Positions 1 through 7,891 of a stretch of DNA of 64,000 bases are shown here, piece after piece. The stretch spans positions 26,204 through 90,203 of the forward strand of contig JAEULB010000092.1 in NCBI GenBank assembly GCA_016792585.1, read 5' to 3'. Position numbers and translations under genes: made by a program. Each line of letters begins with the position of its first letter. Position 1 is the stretch's first letter. The notes under the pieces were generated by a model that saw only the letters and a list, made by a program, of their open reading frames with translations, did no database searches and was not told the origin of the DNA. This stretch comes from Rhodospirillaceae bacterium. Its GTDB lineage: Bacteria; Pseudomonadota; Alphaproteobacteria; SHVZ01.

Positions 1-657
1 ACTGCTGCTCTGCTCTTGCCGACCGCACTCATGGCATTCGACTTCCGCGCCATCCAGGACAATATCCTCGCGACTGAGGAGGTCCGTAACAAGGAAATCA
101 TCGGAATCGGTGATGAAGTCTTCCTGATTGGCCTTTTTGCCAGTCATTACGGACGGCAGCGTAACGTCCCGGTGCTTCGGATGGGCACCATCGCCTGCAT
201 GCCTGAGGAACAAGTCGACACCGTCGCCTATGGACCAATGGATGCCTACATCGTAGAGACGCGCTCGATCGGCGGTCTTTCCGGCTCGCCGGTCTTCGTG
301 TTCCTCGATGGGGAACGCGTCCATCGCACTGAGGACGGCACACCTGCGCGCGACATGATGCGATCGGACCGCATTATCCTTCTCGGCATGATGCACGGGC
401 ATTGGGACGCTCCACTCAACCTCGCGCCCGAGATCGTGGCTGACGCGCTCGGCACCGAGGAAGGTCGCATCAACATGGGTATGGCGATCGTGATCCCATC
501 CGAGAAGATCCGAGAGACCCTCGACCAGCCGGCTCTTGCCGACTTTCGGCGCGTCACGGACAACGCGATCGCAGCCAGCCGACGTAGCGACGGCGGCAGC
601 GCCACTAATGCCAATAGTGGTTCCCCAGCGAGTTCAGGACCAGCTTCGACTTCGTGA
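1..657 (+). CDS. Trypsin-like serine peptidase domain protein, 5' end outside the window
   Basis: The reading frame is open from base 1, so the true start and the N-terminus lie upstream of the window. The visible part, about 218 codons, carries GGLSGSPVFV around codon 94, which resembles the nucleophile loop GxSGxP of chymotrypsin-fold peptidases. A GDEVFLIG segment before it fits a beta strand of the second barrel. The catalytic His and Asp would lie in the missing part, so activity cannot be judged. The C-terminal 40 residues are Ser, Asn and Ala rich and look disordered. It could equally be an inactive trypsin-like sensor domain. The neighbouring DUF1194 gene is convergent, so context gives little help. 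Confidence 0.6.
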   Translation, partial: TAALLLPTALMAFDFRAIQDNILATEEVRNKEIIGIGDEVFLIGLFASHYGRQRNVPVLRMGTIACMPEEQVDTVAYGPMDAYIVETRSIGGLSGSPVFVFLDGERVHRTEDGTPARDMMRSDRIILLGMMHGHWDAPLNLAPEIVADALGTEEGRINMGMAIVIPSEKIRETLDQPALADFRRVTDNAIAASRRSDGGSATNANSGSPASSGPASTS

Positions 658-661
658 TCCC

Positions 662-690
662 ACGACCTAGTCGATCGACCGCGAGGTCGT
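662..690 (+). terminator. Weak hairpin after the peptidase gene
   Basis: ACGACCT at 662-668 pairs perfectly with AGGTCGT at 684-690 across a 15-nt loop. A short T-rich stretch (accttttgg) follows. It lies just after the peptidase stop codon and before the convergent DUF1194 gene, so a weak terminator is plausible. The loop is large and the T run short. Confidence 0.3.
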
Positions 691-808
691 ACCTTTTGGT
701 CCTTGGCGGCGCGGATGCCGCGGGAGGGCGCCCTTTCGGCAACGCTAGCGCCAGACGACGACGAGAACCGGCGAGATCAGCAGGAGCTGTTTCCAAAGGG
801 AGCGCACG

Positions 809-1498
809 CTACGGCCTGGGCACCTCCGCGATCTCGCGGACCAGCTTGGCCGCGACCGCGCGGGCGAAGTCGTCGAAGCCCCTGGCGACGATGAGGAAGG
901 ATCCCGGCCCGCCGATCACGTGCTGCTCGTAGTAGTCGGCGAGGCCCGGTTCGTAATAGGTCTGGATCGGCAGCCCGTTGATCGTGATGTCGGCGATCAA
1001 GGCCCGGTCGCGTGCCTCGTCGACCGACCCGCCGACATTGCTTTCGCCGTCGCCCGAGATGTCGAGCACCTTGCGGTCGGTCTCGTAGGGCAGCTCCTTG
1101 AAATAGGTCATCGCCTCGTCGATCGCGCACGGGATGCAGGTATCGCCGACCAGCTGGCGGCGATGCTCGCGGATGATCTTCGACACCGCCTGGGCCGAGG
1201 TTTCGCTGTCGATCAGGGTCCAGGGCACCAGGCGGGCCATCCGCCTTCCATCGCTCCACTCGAAATAGGTCACGGCGATCCGCTTGTTCTCGCCGCCGAG
1301 GATCGCCTGCAGTACCTGCTTCGAGATCAGCGCGTCGGCATAGCCTTTCCGCTGCTGCTCGAAGCGCTGCTGGTTGACGCTGCCTGAGGAATCGACCGCG
1401 AGCACCAGCGCCAAGTCGATCCGTTCCGCCGCACGCAACGCGGCCGGCAGGAATCCGACGGCGGCAATCGCCAGGAGCAGGACCAGACGCCGATACAT
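809..1498 (-). CDS. DUF1194 domain protein, secreted VWA-like
   Basis: The protein has 229 residues. It starts with a Sec-type signal peptide: basic MYRR, a hydrophobic stretch, then cleavage near ALRAAE. A metal-ion-dependent adhesion site follows as DSSGS at residues 36-40, the DxSxS pattern of von Willebrand A folds. The family is common in Alphaproteobacteria and its role is not established; a periplasmic binding or scaffold function is inferred. Start choice: the ATG at 1498 directly precedes the signal peptide, whereas the longer frame upstream runs antisense through the DMT gene. It is transcribed divergently from the DMT array, with 66 bp between them. Confidence 0.85.
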   Translation of the reverse strand: MYRRLVLLLAIAAVGFLPAALRAAERIDLALVLAVDSSGSVNQQRFEQQRKGYADALISKQVLQAILGGENKRIAVTYFEWSDGRRMARLVPWTLIDSETSAQAVSKIIREHRRQLVGDTCIPCAIDEAMTYFKELPYETDRKVLDISGDGESNVGGSVDEARDRALIADITINGLPIQTYYEPGLADYYEQHVIGGPGSFLIVARGFDDFARAVAAKLVREIAEVPRP

Positions 1499-1564
1499 GG
1501 GGAAAACGATAACACGCCGCTCGCACTCGCATGGAGTCGGTGTCACAGTGGCTCCTCCCGGCCG

Positions 1565-2458
1565 ATGCCCACCTTTTCCGCCCCTGTCCGCGCGACCCTG
1601 CTGATGCTGGCCGCGACCTTCGTGTCCGGTCTGCAGAACTGCCTGATGCGGCTGATCGCCGACCACGGCATCGACGCCTTCCAGATCACTTTGTTCAGGA
1701 ATCTCTTCGGGCTGATCTCGGTCACCGCGATCATCCTGTGGGTGGACCGCCGGATACCCAGGACCCACTGGTTCTGGCCGATCACGCTCTCGTGTTTCCT
1801 TCATGTCGCCTCGATGCTGGCCTTCATCTACGGGCTCAGCCTGCTGCCGCTCAACGAATCGGCGGCCTTGAGCTTCGCCGCGCCGCTGTTCGTCACCATC
1901 GGCGCCGCCCTCTTCCTCGGCGAGACCGTACGCGCGCGGCGCTGGAGCGCGGTCGCCGCCGGGTTCGTCGGCGTCCTGATCATCCTCAGGCCCGGTTTCA
2001 TACCGATCAGCTTCGGCGCGATGATGATCCTGTTCTCCTGCATGATGGGTGCGGCGGTCACGCTGATGTTCAAGACCTTCGCCGGCAACGAGCGGCCCCT
2101 CACCTTGATCTTCTACCAATGCCTCGTCGCCTCGGTGCTGTCGGTGCCGGGCGGTGCCTGGGTGTGGGTCACGCCGAGCCTGCCGATCTTCTTCGCGCTG
2201 GCCTCGATCGGGCTGATCGGCACCTTCGGCTGGCTCTGCTTCCTGCGCGCCTGCAAGCTGATGGACGCCAGCGCGATCCAGCCGATCGAGTTCGTCAAGC
2301 TGCCCTCGGTCGCGTTCTTCGCCTATCTGATGTTCGGCGAGACGCCTGACCGCTGGGTGTGGCTCGGCGCCGCGGTGATTTTCTCGTCCACCCTCTACAT
2401 CGCCCACCGCGAGGCGGTGGTCGCCCGCCGGCGCGCGCTTTCCGGCGCCGACCGATGA
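1565..2458 (+). CDS. EamA/DMT-family transporter, array copy 1
   Basis: The protein has 297 residues and about ten hydrophobic segments in two EamA repeats, the usual size for drug/metabolite transporters of the inner membrane. Family-typical pieces shared by all five neighbours are PLNESAALSF near residue 95, FLGETVRARRW, and a C-terminal WVWLGAAVIFSSTLYI. The substrate cannot be read from sequence; this superfamily exports or imports amino acids, purines, sugars and other metabolites. It is the first of five tandem paralogues. Its TGA stop overlaps the next ATG as ATGA, which suggests translational coupling. I see no strong Shine-Dalgarno sequence before its ATG. Confidence 0.9.
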   Translation: MPTFSAPVRATLLMLAATFVSGLQNCLMRLIADHGIDAFQITLFRNLFGLISVTAIILWVDRRIPRTHWFWPITLSCFLHVASMLAFIYGLSLLPLNESAALSFAAPLFVTIGAALFLGETVRARRWSAVAAGFVGVLIILRPGFIPISFGAMMILFSCMMGAAVTLMFKTFAGNERPLTLIFYQCLVASVLSVPGGAWVWVTPSLPIFFALASIGLIGTFGWLCFLRACKLMDASAIQPIEFVKLPSVAFFAYLMFGETPDRWVWLGAAVIFSSTLYIAHREAVVARRRALSGADR

Positions 2459-3348
2459 ACCCATCCGTCGTCGCCACCGTCTACGCGCTGCTGACGGTCC
2501 TGATCACCGGCCTCCAGAACATCACGATCCGGCTCGCCGCCGATGACGGCGCGCACTCGTTCCAGATCGTGCTGTTCCGGAACCTGTTCGGCCTGGTCTC
2601 GGTCGTGGCGATCATCCTCTGGACCGAACGTACGCTGCCTCGGAGCCGCTATGCCGGCCTTATCGCCATCGCCTGCATCGCGCACGTAGGCTCGATGTTC
2701 TCCGGGTATTTCGGGATCGCGGTCCTGCCGCTGAACGAGTCGGCAGCGCTCGCCTTCGCGATGCCGCTGTTCGCCACGATGGGCGCCGCCCTCTTCCTCG
2801 GTGAGACCGTACGCGCGCGGCGCTGGAGCGCGGTGGTCGCCGGGTTCGTCGGCGTCCTGATCATTCTCCGGCCGGGCGTCATTCCCTTCGAGCTCGGTGC
2901 GGCGATGGTCCTGATCTCGGCGATGCTGGGAGCGGCGATCACGCTGGTCTTCAAGCACTTCATCGGCGGCGAGAGGGCAACGACGCTGATCCTCTACCAG
3001 TCGCTGTTCTCGGCACTGTTCTCGGTGCCGCCGGCGGCCTTCGTCTGGGAGGTGCCGGCGAACCTCGCGCTCTGGATGATGATCGCCAACGGCATCCTCG
3101 GCACCGTCGGCTGGATCACCTTCCTCCGTGCCTGTGCGCTCGCCGACGCCAGCGCGCTGATGCCGTTCGAGTTCCTGCGCCTGCCGGTGGTCGCGATCTT
3201 CGCCTACCTGCTGTTCGGCGAGGTGCCGGACCAGTGGGTGTGGCTCGGCGCCGCGGTAATCTTTTCCTCGACCCTCTACATCGCCCACCGCGAGGCCGTG
3301 GTCGCGCGCCAGGCCCGGGCGCGCCCGGCAGCCGGGGACCAGCCGTGA
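2455..3348 (+). CDS. EamA/DMT-family transporter, array copy 2
   Basis: This 297-residue integral membrane protein has the same two-repeat EamA layout as copy 1 and is its closest relative in the array. The two genes share long, nearly unchanged DNA stretches over the GETVRARRWSAV segment and over the last 70 bp. The start is set by the ATGA overlap with copy 1; a longer upstream frame only reads through the end of copy 1 out of frame. Its own stop overlaps the next GTG start as GTGA. A diagnostic central stretch is KHFIGGERATTLILYQ. The substrate is unknown. Confidence 0.9.
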   Translation: MNPSVVATVYALLTVLITGLQNITIRLAADDGAHSFQIVLFRNLFGLVSVVAIILWTERTLPRSRYAGLIAIACIAHVGSMFSGYFGIAVLPLNESAALAFAMPLFATMGAALFLGETVRARRWSAVVAGFVGVLIILRPGVIPFELGAAMVLISAMLGAAITLVFKHFIGGERATTLILYQSLFSALFSVPPAAFVWEVPANLALWMMIANGILGTVGWITFLRACALADASALMPFEFLRLPVVAIFAYLLFGEVPDQWVWLGAAVIFSSTLYIAHREAVVARQARARPAAGDQP

Positions 3349-4223
3349 GCCCGATGGTCCAGGCCATGAGCCTCATCCTCGCGGCGCAGCTCTCAACCGC
3401 CTTTCAGAACGTCGCCATCCGGCTTGCGGCCGACGACGGCATCCATCCCTTCCAGATCGCGTGGGTTCGCGGCGTCGTCGGCTTCGTCATGGTCGCGGCC
3501 TTCATCCTCTGGCGCGAGCGCGCAATCCCAAGGCCGAAGGCGATCGGGCAGCTGGTCGCGGTCGGATTCGCCCATGTCGCGGCAATGGTCAGCTTCTTCT
3601 ACGGCGTGGCGCTGATCCCGCTGAACGAGTCGACCGCGCTCAGCTTCGCGGCGCCGCTGTTCGGGACCATCGGGGCCGCCCTCTTCCTCGGCGAGACGGT
3701 CCGCCTCAGGCGCTGGATCGCCGTCGCGATCGGCTTCGTCGGCGTGCTGATCGTGCTTCGCCCGGGCGTGGTGACGATCGGCCTCGGCACCGCCCTCGTC
3801 CTCGTCTCGACCGTCGCCTTCGCCGTGGTGACGCTGCTGTTCCGGACGCTCTCGAGGACCGACCCGCCGACGACGATCGTCTTCTACCAGAGCCTGTTCT
3901 TCTCGGTCGTCACCCTCGCCCCGGCCGCACCGGTGCTCGCCATGCCGTCCGCCTACGCCTTCCTGATGATGGTGATGGTGGCCGTGCTCGGCACCTTCGG
4001 CATGGTTGCCTATACCCGCGCCTTCGCGATCGCCGAGGCCTCCGCGATCCTGCCGTTCGAGTTCTCCCGCCTCCCCTTCATCGCCATCGTCGCCTTCCTG
4101 GTGTTCGGCGAGCGGCCGGACCAATGGGTCTGGCTGGGAGCGGCGGTGATCTTCGGCTCGACTCTTTATATCGCCCATCGCGAGGCCGCCGCCGCCCGCC
4201 GTACCGTCGGGAAGACGGCGTGA
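3345..4223 (+). CDS. EamA/DMT-family transporter, array copy 3
   Basis: This 292-residue transporter is read from a GTG start that overlaps the TGA of copy 2 (GTGA). An internal ATG at 3354 is an alternative start only three codons in. It is the most divergent member in the middle of the array: the motif reads PLNESTALSFAAPLF, and the central loop is RTLSRTDPPTTIVFYQ. About ten membrane segments are visible. The downstream overlap is again GTGA. The substrate is unknown; retention of all hydrophobic segments and the conserved C-terminal LGAAVIFGSTLYIAHRE suggests a working gene. Confidence 0.88.
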   Translation: MSPMVQAMSLILAAQLSTAFQNVAIRLAADDGIHPFQIAWVRGVVGFVMVAAFILWRERAIPRPKAIGQLVAVGFAHVAAMVSFFYGVALIPLNESTALSFAAPLFGTIGAALFLGETVRLRRWIAVAIGFVGVLIVLRPGVVTIGLGTALVLVSTVAFAVVTLLFRTLSRTDPPTTIVFYQSLFFSVVTLAPAAPVLAMPSAYAFLMMVMVAVLGTFGMVAYTRAFAIAEASAILPFEFSRLPFIAIVAFLVFGERPDQWVWLGAAVIFGSTLYIAHREAAAARRTVGKTA

Positions 4224-5104
4224 TCCGTTTAAGCCCGCTGATCGCCGCCGTGCTCCTGATGGGAACGGCGGCAGCCCTGACCGCGGCGCAGAACACGCTG
4301 ATCCGCTTCCTCGGCGACAGCGGCATCCATCCGTTCGAGATCGCCTTCTTCCGCTGCGTCTTCGGTTTCCTGACCGTGGCACCGCTGGTCGTCTGGTCCG
4401 AGCGCGCCTGGCCTCGCACCCATGCGGCCCGGCCGCTGGCGGCCTCCGGCATGTTCCATTTCACGGCGATGATCTGCTTCTTCACCGGCGTGACGCTGAT
4501 CCCGCTGAACGAGTCGGCGGCGCTGACCTTCGCCGGTCCGCTCTTCGCCACGGTCGGCGCCGCGCTGTTCCTTGGCGAAAAGGTGCGGGCGCGACGCTGG
4601 GCGGCGATCGTCGTCGGCTTCATCGGCGTGCTGATCGTGCTCCGGCCCGGTGCCGTGCCGGTCAGCCTCGGTGCCGCGCTGGTGCTTTTTGCGAACATCT
4701 CCTTCGCCGGCGTCTCGCTGCTGGTGAAGAAGATGTCGGGCACGGAGAAGACGACAACCGTGGTCTTCTACCAGACGCTGATCGTGATGGTCCTGACCTT
4801 CCCGCTGGCGCTCTGGCACTGGAAGACGCCGACGTCGCACGAGCTTCTGCTGGTCGCCACCCTGGGCGCGCTCTGCACCGCCGGCTGGCTCTGCTTCACC
4901 CGCGCCTTCGCGCTGGCCGATGCGTCGGCGATCCTGCCGCTCGAGTTCACGCGGCTGCCCTTCGTCGCGATCCTGGCCTACGTCGTGTTCGGCGAGGTGC
5001 CGGACCAGTGGGTGTGGCTCGGCGCTGCGGTGATCTTCGGCTCGACCCTCTACATCGCCCATCGCGAGCACTTGGCCCATCGCCGGGCGCGCGACAAGGC
5101 ATGA
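4220..5104 (+). CDS. EamA/DMT-family transporter, array copy 4
   Basis: The protein has 294 residues and starts at a GTG that overlaps the stop of copy 3. Copies 4 and 5 form a sister pair: both open with N-terminal NTLIR-LGD-GIHPFEIAFFRC and share SGTEKTTTVVFYQ (TATVV in copy 5) at the middle. About ten membrane helices form two EamA halves. The ATGA junction with copy 5 again implies coupled translation. The antisense frames across this region are byproducts of GC-rich codon usage. The substrate is unknown. Confidence 0.88.
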   Translation: MIRLSPLIAAVLLMGTAAALTAAQNTLIRFLGDSGIHPFEIAFFRCVFGFLTVAPLVVWSERAWPRTHAARPLAASGMFHFTAMICFFTGVTLIPLNESAALTFAGPLFATVGAALFLGEKVRARRWAAIVVGFIGVLIVLRPGAVPVSLGAALVLFANISFAGVSLLVKKMSGTEKTTTVVFYQTLIVMVLTFPLALWHWKTPTSHELLLVATLGALCTAGWLCFTRAFALADASAILPLEFTRLPFVAILAYVVFGEVPDQWVWLGAAVIFGSTLYIAHREHLAHRRARDKA

Positions 5105-6000
5105 CCGCCTTCAGCCCTCTGCTGGTCGCGGCATCGCTGATGACGCTGTCGGCGACGACGATCGCGGTCGGTAACACGCTGATCCGGTCGCTCGGCGACA
5201 TCGGCATCCATCCTTTCGAGATCGCCTTCTTCCGCTGCGCCTTCGGCTTCGCCACCGCGGCGCCGATCGTGCTGTGGCAGACGGGCGGCTGGCCCCGGAC
5301 CACGGCGGTCAGGCCGCTGATCGCCTCGGGTCTCTGCCACTACGCCTCGATGCTGTGCTTCTTCACCGGCGTCACGCTGATGCCGCTGAACGAGTCGGCG
5401 GCGCTCAGCTTCGCCACGCCGCTCTTCGCCACCGTCGGCGTCGCCCTCTTCCTCGGCGAGACGGTGCGGGCGCGCCGCTGGATCGCGATCGTCGTCGGCT
5501 TCATCGGCGTGCTGATCGTGCTCAGGCCGGGCGCGGTGCCGCTCGGCCTGGGGCCTGTCCTGGTGATCCTCTCGACCGTGACCTTCGCCGGCGTCACCGT
5601 GCTGGTGAAGATGATGTCGGGCACCGAGAAGACCGCGACGGTGGTGTTCTACCAGAGCCTGACCGTCATGGTGCTGACCTTCCCGCTTGCGGTCTGGCAC
5701 TGGACGACTCCGTCGCTGCCGGCCTTCGTGGCACTGGCGGCCCTGGGCGCGCTCAGCACGCTCGGATGGCTCTGCTTCACCCGCGCCTTCGCGCTGGCGG
5801 ACGCGTCGGCGATCCTGCCGTTCGAGTTCACGCGCATGCCGTTCATCGCGATCCTCGCCTATCTCGTCCTGGGCGAGGTTCCCGACAAGTGGACATGGGT
5901 CGGGGCTGCGGTGATCTTCGGCTCGACCCTCTACATCGCGCACCGCGAGCACGCGGCCCACAAGCGCGATCAGATCCAGCGCCGGACCGAAGAGCAGTAG
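5101..6000 (+). CDS. EamA/DMT-family transporter, array copy 5
   Basis: This is the last gene of the array, 299 residues, with start ATG overlapping the previous TGA. It carries the family pieces PLNESAALSFATPLF, FLGETVRARRW and GAAVIFGSTLYIAHRE. Its C-terminal tail is hydrophilic and ends in a run of charged residues. The last 31 bp overlap the end of the convergent methyltransferase-like gene on the other strand. Being a sister of copy 4 suggests the array grew by stepwise duplication. The substrate is unknown. Confidence 0.88.
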   Translation: MTAFSPLLVAASLMTLSATTIAVGNTLIRSLGDIGIHPFEIAFFRCAFGFATAAPIVLWQTGGWPRTTAVRPLIASGLCHYASMLCFFTGVTLMPLNESAALSFATPLFATVGVALFLGETVRARRWIAIVVGFIGVLIVLRPGAVPLGLGPVLVILSTVTFAGVTVLVKMMSGTEKTATVVFYQSLTVMVLTFPLAVWHWTTPSLPAFVALAALGALSTLGWLCFTRAFALADASAILPFEFTRMPFIAILAYLVLGEVPDKWTWVGAAVIFGSTLYIAHREHAAHKRDQIQRRTEEQ

Positions 6001-6437
6001 GCGCGGTAGGCGTCGCCGAACCTGGCTTCGAGGTAGCGTTCCTCGCGGCCGATCACGCCGTAGCGCATCACGATCAACACCGGCGCCAGCAGCACGATCG
6101 GCCACAGGCTGCCATATCCCAGCGCAAGCGCGAGATAGACCAGCGTCAGGCCCAGATAGATCGGGTTGCGCGAAAAGCCATACGGCCCCGAGGTCACCAG
6201 CGCCGTCGTCGGCATCCAGGTCGGCACGTTGGTCCCGGCGGCGCTGAAGCGGCGGAAGCAGGCGACGAGCAATCCGACGCCGAGGACCAGCACCGCGCCG
6301 GCCACGTACAGCCTGAACGCGAATTCCGGTATCGGCGCTGGGAACACGAGATCGAGCAGGCCGCCGGCCACCAGCGTGCCGAGATAGAGCACGGGCGGCC
6401 TGACCGCGACGCCCGCCGTATCCTGGGCGCCGCTCAC
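5970..6437 (-). CDS. Isoprenylcysteine carboxyl methyltransferase-like membrane protein
   Basis: About 155 residues form a small multi-helix membrane protein with the family C-terminus: TSGPYGFSRNPIYLG followed by EERYLEARFGDAYRAY. These features mark the ICMT/PEMT-like group, SAM-dependent methyltransferases of membrane substrates; the bacterial substrate is usually unknown. I favour the GTG at 6437 because the family normally begins just before DTAGVAVRPP. A longer in-frame reading from a GTG at 6482 exists, but the Shine-Dalgarno AAGGAGG there touches that codon directly. A 13-codon leader frame ends exactly at the favoured start (see separate entry). The gene lies just downstream of the MarR regulator gene and probably belongs to its regulon. 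Confidence 0.75.
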   Translation of the reverse strand: MSGAQDTAGVAVRPPVLYLGTLVAGGLLDLVFPAPIPEFAFRLYVAGAVLVLGVGLLVACFRRFSAAGTNVPTWMPTTALVTSGPYGFSRNPIYLGLTLVYLALALGYGSLWPIVLLAPVLIVMRYGVIGREERYLEARFGDAYRAYCSSVRRWI

Positions 6438-6475
6438 AGGCGGCTTCTCAGCCGGTTTCTGCGTGTCCGGAACAT
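6434..6475 (-). CDS. Possible 13-codon Arg-rich leader peptide before the ICMT-like gene
   Basis: On the minus strand AAGGAGG stands 5 nt before an ATG at 6475. That ATG opens a frame of 13 codons, MFRTRRNRLRSRL, six of them Arg. The stop TGA overlaps the GTG start of the ICMT-like gene as GTGA. The strong Shine-Dalgarno fits this ATG and not the longer GTG start of the main gene. A translated leader with termination-reinitiation coupling would explain the layout. It is an inference from spacing alone and may be chance. Confidence 0.3.
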   Translation of the reverse strand: MFRTRRNRLRSRL

Positions 6476-6509
6476 GGCGCACCTCCTTGCAGGGAGGAGA
6501 ATGAAGAAC

Positions 6510-6524
6510 GACAACCTAGTTGTC
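6510..6524. promoter_or_regulatory. Palindrome in the ICMT-like gene promoter, candidate MarR operator
   Basis: GACAAC and GTTGTC at 6510-6524 form a perfect 6-bp inverted repeat around CTA. Read on the minus strand, a TTGACA -35-like hexamer overlaps it, and a weak CATTCT lies 17 bp further on. The wording cctagttgNca is shared with the palindrome in front of the marR-family gene at 7059-7079. That makes a common repressor binding site likely; the adjacent MarR protein is the natural candidate. Confidence 0.45.
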
Positions 6525-6531
6525 AATATAG

Positions 6532-7053
6532 CTAGGGAAGCCTGTCCGCCCGCGCCTTCACGTCCGCGCTCAGCCGCCGCAGGACCGCGGCGGCTGAGCG
6601 GACATCCGTCTCGCCGAGTCCCTCGCCGAGAGTGGAGGCGATCTTCCGGAAACGGGCGCTCATGTCGTCGTAGTGCGCCTCGCCCTTGGGTGTGAGCTGT
6701 ACGAGCTTCGAGCGCAGGTGCTTCGGGTTGTCGACGAACTTGACGAGCCCTTCCTCGGCGAGCTCATCCGCCAGCTTCTGCATGCGCTGCCGGCTGGTCG
6801 GCCGCATCTCGGCGATCTGCGGCACGGTGAGCGGACCGAGCAGCGCCAGGCTCCGCATGAAGCCGAAGGCGCCACCGCCCCAGCTGGTGATCAGGCCGGT
6901 CTTCTGTCCCATCGCCCGCATCCGGAAGAAGCACTGGGCCACTTCGAGGATCAGTTCGGCGACCGCCTCGGTCTTGCCGTCAGCGCTGGGGGCCGCCCCG
7001 GTCTTCCGTCGTGCCAATGCCGCCGCCTCCGCTGGTTTCAGCGGCGGCAGCAT
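6532..7053 (-). CDS. MarR-family transcriptional regulator
   Basis: The 173-residue protein has the winged-helix core of MarR repressors: LTVPQIAEMRPTSRQRMQKL as the recognition region, then EEGLVKFVDNPKHLRSKLVQLT as the wing, with dimerisation helices on both sides. Such proteins are usually dimeric repressors relieved by small aromatic ligands. Start is uncertain: the ATG at 7053 has no spaced Shine-Dalgarno sequence, whereas a TTG at 7017 has GGAGG 8 nt upstream and would still keep the whole domain. The gene precedes the ICMT-like gene on the same strand, and both promoters carry related palindromes, so autoregulation and control of the neighbour are likely. Confidence 0.85.
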   Translation of the reverse strand: MLPPLKPAEAAALARRKTGAAPSADGKTEAVAELILEVAQCFFRMRAMGQKTGLITSWGGGAFGFMRSLALLGPLTVPQIAEMRPTSRQRMQKLADELAEEGLVKFVDNPKHLRSKLVQLTPKGEAHYDDMSARFRKIASTLGEGLGETDVRSAAAVLRRLSADVKARADRLP

Positions 7054-7058
7054 CCCTA

Positions 7059-7079
7059 GTTGACACCATGATTGTCAAC
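7059..7079. promoter_or_regulatory. Perfect 7-bp inverted repeat in the marR promoter
   Basis: GTTGACA at 7059-7065 and TGTCAAC at 7073-7079 are exact inverted repeats with a 7-bp spacer, a size typical for MarR-dimer operators. On the minus strand the distal arm contains TTGACA, a perfect -35 hexamer pointing into the regulator gene. The expected -10 would then lie over the ATG at 7053. That favours the downstream TTG start at 7017. Confidence 0.55.
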
Positions 7080-7094
7080 GCGACGGAGAGACCT

Positions 7095-7889
7095 TCAGGC
7101 CCCGGCCTCGTCCAGCGCCTTTGCCACCTGGGCCGAGGTCAGGCGCTTGTCGTAGCCGAGGCTCGCCTCGAACAGCTGGCGCGTATAGGCCTCGCGGTAG
7201 CGCCGCTCGACCAGGTCGCCGACGGTCAGCTCCTCGTAGATCTTGCCGTGGTTCATCACCGCCAGCCGGTCGCACATGTGGCTGACGACGGAGAGGTCGT
7301 GGCTGACCAGCAGGAAGGTGAGGCCGGTCGAGTCGCGGATGTCGGTCAGCAGGTTAAGGATCTCCGCCTGCACCGAGACGTCGAGCGCCGAGGTGGGCTC
7401 GTCGAGCAGCATCAGCTTGGGCTCGAGGATCAGCGCCCGCGCGATCGCAACACGCTGGCGCTGGCCGCCGGAAAGCTGGTGCGGGTAGCGGAAGCGGAAG
7501 GCGGGACCGAGGCCCACCTGCTTCAGCACCCGGTCAATGCGCTCGTCGGCGCGGTCGAGCCCGTGGATCTTGATCGGCTCCATCAGCGTGCCGTTGACGG
7601 TGAAGCGCGGATGCAGCGAGCCGTAGGGATCCTGGAAGACGATCTGGGCCAGCTTGTAGAAGGCGCGTTCGCGCTTCGGCGTCAGCTGCTTGCCGTCGAT
7701 GCGGATCGTGCCTTCCCAGTTCGAGTTGAGGCCGGCGAGAGCGCGCAGGATCGTGGTCTTGCCGCAGCCGGACTCGCCGACCAGGCCGAAGGCCTCGCCG
7801 GTCTTCACGGTGAAGCTGACATTGTCGACCGCGGTCATCGCCGCCTTGCCGATGCCGAAACGGACGGTGAGGTTCTGGACTTCGATCAT
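7095..7889 (-). CDS. Peptide/nickel ABC transporter ATPase (DppF/OppF type)
   Basis: The protein has 264 residues. Walker A is GESGCGKTT, the ABC signature is LSGGQRQR, and Walker B continues as LMLLDEPTSALDV; HDLSVVSH is the switch histidine region. It is the second nucleotide-binding subunit of the operon, energising uptake of peptides or similar solutes at the inner membrane. The start ATG at 7889 lies 2 bp after the stop of the other ATPase gene. The longer upstream frame reads through that gene and is discarded. The usual C-terminal oligopeptide-specific extension is short. Confidence 0.93.
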   Translation of the reverse strand: MIEVQNLTVRFGIGKAAMTAVDNVSFTVKTGEAFGLVGESGCGKTTILRALAGLNSNWEGTIRIDGKQLTPKRERAFYKLAQIVFQDPYGSLHPRFTVNGTLMEPIKIHGLDRADERIDRVLKQVGLGPAFRFRYPHQLSGGQRQRVAIARALILEPKLMLLDEPTSALDVSVQAEILNLLTDIRDSTGLTFLLVSHDLSVVSHMCDRLAVMNHGKIYEELTVGDLVERRYREAYTRQLFEASLGYDKRLTSAQVAKALDEAGA

Positions 7890-7891
7890 GG

